Assembly (NCBI RefSeq): GCF_008806775.1
Contig: NZ_WAEM01000014.1
Span: 1-32,269, forward strand
DNA length: 32,269 nucleotides
Direction of reading: 5' to 3'
From: Flavobacterium luteum
GTDB lineage: Bacteria; Bacteroidota; Bacteroidia; Flavobacteriales; Flavobacteriaceae
Shown: positions 1-7,477 of the stretch, piece by piece
How the letters are laid out: the number at the start of each line of letters is the position of its first letter
Numbering within the stretch: position 1 is the first letter of the stretch
The notes under the pieces: generated by a model
The model's input: the letters and a program-made list of their open reading frames with translations, nothing else
Told to the model about the DNA's origin: nothing
Databases searched by the model: none
Made by a program: the position numbers and the translations under genes

Positions 1-1
1 A

Positions 2-133
2 GAAGGTGATGTAACAGAAGCTTTTGCTAATACAGATAAAGCAAATTCCATTTTAGGATGGAAAACCGTATCAACTTTAGATGAAGCCATGGCAAGTGCA
101 TGGAAATGGGAGCAGAAGATTAGAAGTAACTAA
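2..133 (+). CDS. galE: UDP-glucose 4-epimerase, C-terminal fragment (cut by window edge)
   Basis: This open frame enters from the left edge and ends at TAA 131-133, giving the last 43 residues. The tail contains DKANSILGWK, then TLDEAM and a Trp-rich W-K-W-E end. This matches the conserved C-terminus of GalE-type epimerases, where a D-x-x-K/R-A-x-x-x-L-x-W block is followed by T-L-D-E. GalE interconverts UDP-glucose and UDP-galactose in the cytoplasm with bound NAD. The catalytic part lies outside the window, so a related sugar-nucleotide epimerase cannot be excluded. It lies only 40 bp upstream of a LacI-type regulator on the same strand, followed by a sugar-type symporter, which favours a galactose or glucose utilisation role over a capsule role. 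Confidence 0.75.
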   Translation, partial: EGDVTEAFANTDKANSILGWKTVSTLDEAMASAWKWEQKIRSN

Positions 134-173
134 ATAATTTAGTCACACCCAACAGAATAAAAGAAATAAATTT

Positions 174-1217
174 ATGAAAGTTAAAGCTACTCTAAAGCAA
201 ATTGCGAAAGAATTAAATGTTTCAGTTTCTACTGTTTCAAAAGCGCTAAATGATAGTCCTGAAATTAGCGAAAACACAAAAACAAGGGTTAAGGAATATG
301 CCAAACTTAAAAATTACAAACCCAATATCATCGGTCTGAATTTAAAAAACAGAAAAACCAAAACGATAGGTGTTATTATTCCTAATATTCTAAATTCCTT
401 TTTCGCAAAAGTTTTTAGCGGTATCGAAAAAGTAGCCGACGAGTATGGATATAAAGTCATTACTTGTATTTCTAACGAATCATTAGAAAAAGAAATAAAT
501 ACATTAGAAATGTTGAGCAATGGAACAATTGACGGGTTTATTTTGTCCGTTTCAGAAGAAGCTCAAAAACTGGATCAGTTCAATCATTTTACAGCAATTA
601 TAAACGAAGGAACGCCCATAGTAATGTTTGACAGAATCGCTGACGAAGTAGATTGTGACAAGGTAGTTGTCGATGATTTTGATTCGGCGCTTCATGCAAC
701 TCAGCATTTAATAGATATAGGTTGCAAGAATATTGCTTTGCTTTCTTCAGTAGATAATTTAAGTGTTGGCAAACTAAGAGCTGAAGGTTATCTTAAAGCT
801 TTACAAAAAAACAATATTGCAGTTAATAATAATATAATTCTCAGGACAGATTCTGAAGATGATTTGAAAGATAGAATAGAGAATATATTTAATACAAATA
901 CAATTGATGGAATTTTTGCTTTAGATGAAAATGACTCTGTAGTTGCATTACGAATTAGTATTCAAAAAGGGTTTAAAATACCTGAGGACATTTCGATAAT
1001 AGGTTTTGCCGACGGTATTCTAGCTTCAAGGAGATTGTCTCCAAGTTTGAGTACAGTAAGTCAACATGGGCCAGAAATTGGAGAGGCTGCTGCCAAGTTA
1101 CTAATCGATAGACTTGAGAGTAAAGAAGAGAATCTCACTTATAAAACTACGATAATCAAAACCGAATTAAGAGAAAGAGAGTCGACCAGGAAACTTAAAA
1201 CAGTTTCTTTATTTTAA
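174..1217 (+). CDS. LacI/GalR-family transcriptional regulator
   Basis: The 347-residue product has the full length and layout of the LacI/GalR family. An N-terminal helix-turn-helix (about residues 6-25, TLKQIAKELNVSVSTVSKAL) is followed by the hinge helix and a periplasmic-binding-protein-like effector domain (about 62-335) starting with TIGVIIPNI. The S-x-S-T-V-S-K-A-L recognition segment is typical. Members bind operator palindromes as dimers and respond to a sugar or sugar phosphate. The gene lies 40 bp after galE and 50 bp before a sodium/solute symporter on the same strand, so it probably controls this sugar-uptake unit. The effector is not readable from the sequence; galactose, glucose or a maltose-type sugar are options. 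I see no obvious operator palindrome in the two short intergenic gaps. Confidence 0.9.
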   Translation: MKVKATLKQIAKELNVSVSTVSKALNDSPEISENTKTRVKEYAKLKNYKPNIIGLNLKNRKTKTIGVIIPNILNSFFAKVFSGIEKVADEYGYKVITCISNESLEKEINTLEMLSNGTIDGFILSVSEEAQKLDQFNHFTAIINEGTPIVMFDRIADEVDCDKVVVDDFDSALHATQHLIDIGCKNIALLSSVDNLSVGKLRAEGYLKALQKNNIAVNNNIILRTDSEDDLKDRIENIFNTNTIDGIFALDENDSVVALRISIQKGFKIPEDISIIGFADGILASRRLSPSLSTVSQHGPEIGEAAAKLLIDRLESKEENLTYKTTIIKTELRERESTRKLKTVSLF

Positions 1218-1267
1218 TTTCAGAAGACACAATTGAACATTTTTTTTTATTAATAAACCAATTAACC

Positions 1268-2953
1268 ATGAACAAAAACCTTGAATTCGCAGATTACGCT
1301 GTATTTATTATCTATTTTATCATAGTATCTTTATATGGATACACGATTTATCGCAAGCGCGAAAAAAACGAACACGATGCTAAAGCTTATTTCCTTGCAG
1401 AAGGAACATTAACATGGTGGGCAATTGGAGCTTCATTAATTGCTTCAAACATCTCGGCCGAACAATTTATTGGAATGAGTGGAGAGGGATTCTTTTTAGG
1501 AATTGCTGTTGCTGCTTACGAATGGGTTGCTGCTATTGCATTAATTATTGTTGCCGTTTGGTTCATTCCTGTTTACTTAAAAAACAAGATTTATACTATG
1601 CCACAATTTTTAAAAACAAGATATAACGAATCTACCGCTTTGATAATGGCTGTCTTTTGGCTATTTTTATATGTTTTTGTGAACTTAACATCAATTTTAT
1701 ACCTAGGCGCAGTTGCCATAAACGGACTCGCAGGAGGTGAATATCTTCATGCTATTATGATTGGATTAGCATTTTTTGCGCTGATTATTTCCCTAGGAGG
1801 TATGAAAGTTGTGGCTTACACCGATGTTATTCAGGTAGCGGTATTAATCATTGGAGGATTGGCGACTTCATATATTGCATTAACTACTGTGGGACACTAT
1901 TTTGGTTTTGGAGAAAATGCAATCGCAGGTTTCAAGGTTTTGATGCGAGAAGCTCCCGAACATTTCAAAATGATTATTCCTAGACCTACAGCAACATCTT
2001 CTCAACTAGAAATCAATAAATATCTTACTTTCCCAGGAATATTGTCTTATTTAGCAGGTATTTGGATTATCAATCTTAACTATTGGGGTTGTAACCAATA
2101 TATCACTCAAAGAGCATTGGGAGCCGATTTGCAAACGGCTCGTACAGGAATTTTATTTGCAGGGATATTAAAATTATTAATGCCTGTTATTGTAATGTTA
2201 CCAGGTATAGCAGCTTATGTCTTGTATCAAAACGGACATTTAACACAATTGGTTGGTGGAAAAGACGGGGCCTATTCAGCAATGTTAACATTTCTTCCTA
2301 CAGGTTTAAAAGGATTGTCTGTTGCTGCTTTAACTGCAGCTATTGTAGCCTCATTAGCTGGTAAAGTGAACAGTATTTCTACTATTTATACTTTAGATGT
2401 ACACAAAAAATACATTCAAAAAGGAGCGTCTGACAGAACTCAAGTAAACATAGGTAGATATGCCGTTTTTGCAGCAATGCTTCTTGCAGTTCTATTTACT
2501 TGGGATGATGTTTTAGGAATTGGTGGTGTGGGCGGTTTTACGTATATCCAAAAATATACTGGATTTATTAGCCCAGGAGTATTTGCTATGTTTTTTCTTG
2601 GTATGTTTTGGAAACGTACAACAGGAACTGCGGCTATTGTGGGTGTAATTTCTGGCTTTTTATTATCGGTTTTATTTAATGAATATGCACCAATATTATT
2701 TGGAAATGAAACTTTATTATACACAGCTTGGCCTAATGGAAAAGGCGGTTTCGAGATACCTTTTCATATCTGTATGGGATTGTCATTTGTATTTACGATG
2801 CTTCTTATGATAGCTGTAAGTTTTGCTGGGCCTAAAGTGAATCCTAAAGCATTCGAATTAGACACCACAATGTTTAAATTAAAACCTCAAACGACAGTCT
2901 TGATTATTATAACGCTATTAATCATTTTTGCATTGTATGCGAAGTTTTGGTAA
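1268..2953 (+). CDS. Sodium/solute symporter (SSS family, SGLT-like sugar transporter)
   Basis: This is a 561-residue inner-membrane protein with about 14 hydrophobic segments. It has hallmarks of the sodium:solute symporter family: an N-terminal DYAVFIIYF segment, then LAEGTLTWWAIGASLIASN with the downstream ISAEQFIGMSG. The central part contains YWGCNQYITQRAL, and a Gly-rich region reads VASLAGKVNSIST. These signatures are closest to the SGLT/vSGLT branch, which couples sodium entry to galactose, glucose or myo-inositol uptake. It follows a LacI-type regulator by 50 bp and the galE 3' end lies just upstream, so a hexose substrate is the likely choice. The last about 25 residues form a hydrophobic helix, usual for the family. 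Substrate identity is inferred from family and context only. Confidence 0.88.
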   Translation: MNKNLEFADYAVFIIYFIIVSLYGYTIYRKREKNEHDAKAYFLAEGTLTWWAIGASLIASNISAEQFIGMSGEGFFLGIAVAAYEWVAAIALIIVAVWFIPVYLKNKIYTMPQFLKTRYNESTALIMAVFWLFLYVFVNLTSILYLGAVAINGLAGGEYLHAIMIGLAFFALIISLGGMKVVAYTDVIQVAVLIIGGLATSYIALTTVGHYFGFGENAIAGFKVLMREAPEHFKMIIPRPTATSSQLEINKYLTFPGILSYLAGIWIINLNYWGCNQYITQRALGADLQTARTGILFAGILKLLMPVIVMLPGIAAYVLYQNGHLTQLVGGKDGAYSAMLTFLPTGLKGLSVAALTAAIVASLAGKVNSISTIYTLDVHKKYIQKGASDRTQVNIGRYAVFAAMLLAVLFTWDDVLGIGGVGGFTYIQKYTGFISPGVFAMFFLGMFWKRTTGTAAIVGVISGFLLSVLFNEYAPILFGNETLLYTAWPNGKGGFEIPFHICMGLSFVFTMLLMIAVSFAGPKVNPKAFELDTTMFKLKPQTTVLIIITLLIIFALYAKFW

Positions 2954-3338
2954 ACAGTTATTTTTAAAACAGTAACTTATTACATGAGGGCGATAAAAAT
3001 CGATACTTCCTATCTATGGTTTTAATGAAACGTGGAATATTGTTGGATTAAGTAAAAATATCCATCTATGATTAAAACAATAAATTAATAAAACAAATTA
3101 GTTCAAACGGCTTAGGTTCGACTGCAATTTTTAACATATAATTACGGCCCGTAACTAAATTTTGGTTCACTATAAATTATTTTGAAAAAATATATAAAAC
3201 CTATTTATTGCAAATTTTTCAATCAAACGGTATTTGATTTAAGTTGTAAAACCATCTTCATTCAAAAAAAAACTAAAACAATTGATTGTAAATAAACCGA
3301 ATAAAAATGTATGATTTAAATTGCCCAAATCAAAAACA
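2954..3338. other. Intergenic stretch without an intact gene
   Basis: About 385 bp of AT-rich sequence between the symporter stop and a decayed reading frame. I see no gene or RNA. Two small symmetric elements stand out: CGATAAAAATCG near 2990-3002 (a weak hairpin) and the short palindrome TTACGGCCCGTAA at 3142-3154. Neither is followed by a T-run, so neither is called a terminator. Confidence 0.5.
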
Positions 3339-3775
3339 ATGGACGAGACTTTAACAAGAAATACTTTTGAAAAAGAGAATCAAAACCAAATTGTATATAA
3401 GAATGCGTTTGGAATAGTTTTTGAAAAATACTTTGTCGTTTACAATTCTAGTGCTTAAATAAAAATCAAGATAAAAGATACTAAAAATGTAAGTATGCAA
3501 AAAAGCAGAATCATAGCAAAAAATATTTTTTTACTTACAGTAGCTGTATTTATTATCATAGGATGTTTTTATTTGAATGTATTTTTGGTACATAAAATAA
3601 TTTTTATCCACATTGCAGTAATAGTAATAAATATCTACTATAAGAATACCAATACAAATTTTGTATAACCAAACAAGAAAACGATATTGCTTTTATTGTC
3701 AAGAAAAATTTTAAAGAAAATGCTAAAAAAATTCAAAGGGTATTAACTGAAAAATTAAAGAAAAATAATTTTTAA
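3339..3775 (+). pseudogene. Broken gene for a small two-helix membrane protein
   Basis: Three pieces read as one protein if two lesions are repaired. Piece one starts at ATG 3339, contains QIVYKNAFGIVFEKYFVVYN, and hits TAA at 3456. The same frame continues past that stop with IKIKDTKNVSMQKSR and two hydrophobic stretches (about 3520-3640), then stops at 3666. Near 3650-3665 the coding signal moves to another frame (YKFCITKQENDIAFIVKKNF) and runs to TAA 3773. The joined product of about 145 residues would have a short N-terminal beta-rich part, two membrane segments and a charged C-terminal tail, the layout of small PH-like membrane proteins common in flavobacteria. That family assignment is inference. 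A possible alternative is that the piece at 3495-3668 (57 residues, two helices) is expressed by itself. Confidence 0.6.
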
Positions 3776-3870
3776 TAAAAGCAGTGATTCTGTTTTTTGA
3801 TGATTTGGATTAAAACGGTTTAAAACAGTATTAAAAAAAAATAACAAATTAACCTAAAAATAGAGTTTTA

Positions 3871-4138
3871 GTGAGTACAGATTTATAGATTGAAATTAAA
3901 GAAGAATTTGATAATAATTTAGTTAAACTCGATTTGTTAGAAATGATCAATAAGGTTTTAAAAGAGAACAAATTAAAGTTTTTGAGCTTGAAAATGTTTC
4001 AAATAAACTTGATGCCAATTTTAACATTCTCCTTGAATTTATCTGGGGTTCGAACCACTCATTGCCCAAACAAAATCGAAAGAAATTTTAGAGTTCTTTT
4101 TATGGCATTTTCTCAATAAAAAATTCAAGAAACTCTAA
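3871..4138 (+). pseudogene. Possible frameshifted coding remnant, unknown family
   Basis: Coding-like sequence moves between frames. EIKEEFDNNLVKLDLLEMIN (from about 3892) continues after a shift near 3975 as FELENVSNKLDANFNILLEF, and after another shift near 4085 as ILEFFLWHFLNKKFKKL before TAA 4136. There is an in-frame TAG at 3886 just after a possible GTG start. No frame gives a normal-length protein. It lies directly before a + strand terminator, as a real gene end would. I do not recognise the family. Confidence 0.35.
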
Positions 4139-4171
4139 CAATTGGTTTGAAGGTAAATCAATATCGCCCAC

Positions 4172-4206
4172 AAAACTCCTTAATAAAATTATGGGGTTTT
4201 TTTTTA
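4172..4206 (+). terminator. Rho-independent terminator reading +
   Basis: AAAACTCC (4172-4179) pairs with GGGGTTTT (4193-4200) with one G-T pair, followed by a run of T. The orientation fits transcription coming from the decayed genes on the left. It abuts the murF stop on the other strand, for which it is a poor terminator because the T-run is on the wrong side. Confidence 0.6.
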
Positions 4207-5487
4207 AATCAATTCTAAAACTCTTTCTAATGCCATTCCTCTGGAACCTTTTATCAACATCATTTTATTCTGTAATAGATTTTGTTTGAAATCATTTGAA
4301 AAAGAATCAAACGTATCATAAAAATGAAAATTATTTTTCTTTAATTTATTAAGATAAAAGTCCTTTCCAATGAAATAACAAGTTGTTTCATCTTCATTTA
4401 AAAGTGAGTCTACAACCATTTTATGCTCAAAAATACTTTCGGTTCCAAGTTCAAACATATCACCCAAAATAACTATTTTATTTTTTTTATTTAATTGAAT
4501 GAAATTAGCAATTGCAACAGCCATACTACTAGGATTTGCATTATAAGCATCTAGAATAATCTCATTTGTATTTTTATATATCAATTGTGATCTATTATTT
4601 TCAGGAACATAACCCTCTAATGCTGATTTAATAGCATTATCTGGAACATTAAAATATTTTCCTATAGCAACTGCGGCATTGATATTATTAGCATTATACA
4701 AGCCTATGAGATTCGTTTGAATATTAATATTTGAAAAAGTGATTGCTACAAATGGATTTGCCTTTATATTGGTAATATTAACATCTGCTTCTGCTTTATT
4801 AAATCCAAAGGAAAAGGTTTTCAATTTTTTTGTTTTGTCAACCTGAATTGAATCATCTAGATTTATAAAAACGGTTTTATTATGCTTTAAAAGGTATGAA
4901 TACATTTCACTTTTTCCTTTAATTACTCCTTCTACTCCACCAAAACCCTCTAAATGTGCTTTGCCAAAATTAGTGATATAACCAAAATCAGGCTGAGCAA
5001 TTTCGCATAAAAAGGCAATCTCTTTTTGATGATTGGCTCCCATTTCAACAATTCCAATTTCTGTTTTACTATCAAATGAAAGTAATGTTAAAGGAACTCC
5101 AATATGATTATTTAAATTTCCAACGGTTGCTTTGGTACTGTATTTTTTAGAAAGAACACAATTAATTAATTCTTTAGTTGTTGTTTTACCATTACTTCCT
5201 GTTAAGGCTATTATTGGAAGTTTTAAATAATTACGATGAAATTTAGCTAGTTCTTGCAAAGTCGTTAAACTATCTTGAACTAATATTGTTCTTTCATCTA
5301 TATAAAAATTTGGATTGTCGATTACCACATAAGCTGCCTTTTTTTCTAAAGCTTCTTTTGCAAAAGTATTAGCATCGAATCGATCTCCTTTTATGGCTAC
5401 AAAAAGAGAATTAGGTGTGATTTTTCTTGTATCTATTGAAACGGAACTGCATTTCAAAAATAGATTATGAATGGCTTCAATATTCAT
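4204..5487 (-). CDS. murF: UDP-N-acetylmuramoyl-tripeptide--D-alanyl-D-alanine ligase
   Basis: MurF adds D-Ala-D-Ala to UDP-MurNAc-tripeptide in the cytoplasm, the last soluble step of peptidoglycan precursor synthesis. The 427-residue product has the Mur ligase layout. An N-terminal UDP-substrate domain contains S-x-D-T-R and FVAIKGDRFDAN. The ATP-binding loop is TGSNGKTTTKE (GSNGKTT at about 97-103). The central domain has NLNNHIGVPLTLL, EMGANHQKEI and an ITNFGKAHLEGFG block, and the C-terminal domain has LDAYNANPSSM and LGDMFELG. It is slightly shorter than the E. coli enzyme, as usual for the phylum. I start it at ATG 5487; the upstream in-frame TTG at 5490 is possible but less likely. 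It lies downstream of gldJ on the same strand, with a terminator between, so it may have its own promoter. Confidence 0.95.
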   Translation of the reverse strand: MNIEAIHNLFLKCSSVSIDTRKITPNSLFVAIKGDRFDANTFAKEALEKKAAYVVIDNPNFYIDERTILVQDSLTTLQELAKFHRNYLKLPIIALTGSNGKTTTKELINCVLSKKYSTKATVGNLNNHIGVPLTLLSFDSKTEIGIVEMGANHQKEIAFLCEIAQPDFGYITNFGKAHLEGFGGVEGVIKGKSEMYSYLLKHNKTVFINLDDSIQVDKTKKLKTFSFGFNKAEADVNITNIKANPFVAITFSNINIQTNLIGLYNANNINAAVAIGKYFNVPDNAIKSALEGYVPENNRSQLIYKNTNEIILDAYNANPSSMAVAIANFIQLNKKNKIVILGDMFELGTESIFEHKMVVDSLLNEDETTCYFIGKDFYLNKLKKNNFHFYDTFDSFSNDFKQNLLQNKMMLIKGSRGMALERVLELI

Positions 5488-5500
5488 CAAAATAATTTTA

Positions 5501-5533
5501 AAAAATAAAAGCCCTAATGAAAGGGCTTTTATA
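5501..5533 (-). terminator. Terminator between gldJ and murF
   Basis: Read on the - strand, ATAAAAGCCCT pairs with AGGGCTTTTAT around a short loop and is followed by TTTTTT. It lies 20 bp after the gldJ stop. The sequence is nearly symmetric and could act in both directions. Confidence 0.8.
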
Positions 5534-5551
5534 CTATTTATATGTTAGCAA

Positions 5552-7270
5552 TTAATTTCTTGCTCTTTTCTTTTTATCAGCCTTCGCACCAACTCTAGAC
5601 ATTGCGCATCTAAAACCTATGTAGTCAGTTGCCATATCTTGAGGAAAATATCTTCGTTGAGCTGGATCTAACCAATACGCTCTATCTCTCCAGGAACCTC
5701 CTTTGTAAACTCTAACATCGTCGTTTATAAGTGTAGTTCTCTTATTAGATTTATCATATTTTCTAATCATTTTACCCAAACTATCAACGGTTACGTTGTG
5801 TTGAGGAGAATCATACATTTTATGCTTATCTTTAGATTTGGCATCTTCTTCTTCAGATGAACCAAAGTCAAAGTATCTAGTAGATTGTTTATCACCATCT
5901 CTGTAGTTTCTTTCATCACTTTTGTCAAAGTTTTGTCTCAAATAAGTTTCCTTTTCATCTACAGGCACTTGTGTTATTTGACCAGGAAAGTTTCTTGCCA
6001 TAATTCTACCATTAGACAAAGTATCAAATTTTTGACTTTCACTAGTTACTAATTCTACTTTACCGTCGTCTCCAATTTTATTTTTGGTGTAAACATTACC
6101 TCTAAAATAATTGAAATCACTAGCTTCATCATCAACTATAGGTCTGTAAACATCGGCAACCCACTCCGCTACGTTTCCGGCCATATCATACAAACCAAAA
6201 TCATTAGGCGGATATGATTTTACACTATTAGTAATATCGGCCCCATCGTCAGACCATCCAGCAATTCCACCGTAGTCTCCTTTACCTTGCTTGAAGTTTG
6301 CCAATTGATCGCCTCTAACTTGTCTTTTTCCTGATCTTGTATAACTCCCAGACCATGGATATTTCTTTTGACCTTTGTAAATATTATATTCTCGTTGTCC
6401 AACATCTGCGGCTGCAGCATATTCCCATTCAGCTTCTGTTGGCAATCTATACTCAGGAAGAATAAGTCCTGATGTTCTTTGTGCATAAACATTTTTTGCA
6501 GCAGTTTCAGTTGAAGGATTCTCTTTAGTTCCTTTAGTTTTAACAGGTTTAGATTTTGAATTTCTTGGCCCTTTTAATACAATTTTCTCATCTCCTCCAA
6601 AAGCTTTTGTAGGAGCATTCAAATAAGTTTCTGTACTAAAAACAGCCTCAGCCTTAACATCAAGAACTTTAGCATCTTTTTTCAAATAGCCTTGTGTTTC
6701 AAGAGTGCTCTCATTTACACGGTCTGTTCTCCATTTGCTAAACTCAACTGCTTGAATCCAATTTACTCCAACTACTGGGTAATTTGCATAGGCAGGATGT
6801 CTCAAGTAATTATTAGTCATCGTTTCGTTGTAACCCAATCGGTTTCTCCAAACCAAAGTATCGGGAGACGCTCCTTCATATATGTTTTTGTAATTTTCTT
6901 GTTCAGGCGGAAAAACTCTCTTTAACCAATCAAGGTACTCCATGTACATGATATTTGTAACTTCTGTTTCATCCATATAGAATGATTGAACGTGCTGTTG
7001 ATTTGGAGTATTATTCCAATCATGCATTACATCGTCTTGTACTTTACCCATAGTAAAAGTACCACCTTCTACCATAACTAAGCCGGGTCCCGTTGCTTGC
7101 TTTTTAAAATTAGAAGCAAATTGGAAACCTCCTTTTTTGTCGTTAATTTTCCAACCAGTAGCGGTTGAAGCGTTCTTCGTACTGGATTTCTTACTACAAC
7201 TAGTAGCGAAACCTAAAACAATTACTAGAGATAGTAATAATTTAACAGTCATAATTTTGTTTACTTTCAT
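5552..7270 (-). CDS. gldJ: Gliding motility lipoprotein GldJ
   Basis: The 572-residue product has a lipoprotein signal with lipobox FATSC, placing the lipidated Cys at about residue 25, and a formylglycine-generating-enzyme-like (FGE-sulfatase) fold. Diagnostic FGE segments are PGLVMVEGGTFTMG, DETEVTN, LPTEAEWEYAA, YDMAGNVAEWVADVY, RVYKGGSWRDR and DYIGFRCA. This combination and the adjacency to porU/porV identify GldJ, an outer-membrane-associated component of the flavobacterial gliding apparatus that is also needed for stable GldK and type IX secretion. A long insertion (about 430-500) rich in Lys, Asp and Ser separates the core halves. An in-frame ATG six codons downstream (7252) is an alternative start; both give a usable signal peptide. 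It is transcribed divergently from porU across a gap of about 200 bp that must hold both promoters. Confidence 0.95.
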   Translation of the reverse strand: MKVNKIMTVKLLLSLVIVLGFATSCSKKSSTKNASTATGWKINDKKGGFQFASNFKKQATGPGLVMVEGGTFTMGKVQDDVMHDWNNTPNQQHVQSFYMDETEVTNIMYMEYLDWLKRVFPPEQENYKNIYEGASPDTLVWRNRLGYNETMTNNYLRHPAYANYPVVGVNWIQAVEFSKWRTDRVNESTLETQGYLKKDAKVLDVKAEAVFSTETYLNAPTKAFGGDEKIVLKGPRNSKSKPVKTKGTKENPSTETAAKNVYAQRTSGLILPEYRLPTEAEWEYAAAADVGQREYNIYKGQKKYPWSGSYTRSGKRQVRGDQLANFKQGKGDYGGIAGWSDDGADITNSVKSYPPNDFGLYDMAGNVAEWVADVYRPIVDDEASDFNYFRGNVYTKNKIGDDGKVELVTSESQKFDTLSNGRIMARNFPGQITQVPVDEKETYLRQNFDKSDERNYRDGDKQSTRYFDFGSSEEEDAKSKDKHKMYDSPQHNVTVDSLGKMIRKYDKSNKRTTLINDDVRVYKGGSWRDRAYWLDPAQRRYFPQDMATDYIGFRCAMSRVGAKADKKKRARN

Positions 7271-7477
7271 ACTTTTCGTAGGTAATAAATTTCGAGGCGC
7301 AATATATGAATTTCAAATTACATTGCAACATCTTCTTGTGAAATAATGATAAAAATGTATCGAGTTAAAAATTTACTTTCTGATACAACGCAAAAATAAA
7401 ACAAATATTACAAAATTCATATTAAATAAATTATTTTTACACTTCGTAATATTTTAGCCTTTGTAGCGTTATTCATC

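Noticed and set aside
4046..4060. GGTTCGAACC, resembling a tRNA T-loop
   Set aside because: The flanking bases do not form a 5-bp T-stem on either strand and no acceptor, D or anticodon arms can be drawn.
3934..4119. 61-codon open frame
   Set aside because: Its second half reads as low-quality coding text while better coding continues in other frames; treated as part of a decayed frame.
7271..7477. Candidate promoters for gldJ and porU
   Set aside because: TAATTTG on - and TAGCCTTTG on + each miss the TAnnTTTG spacing by one base and lack a clear TTG at the right distance.
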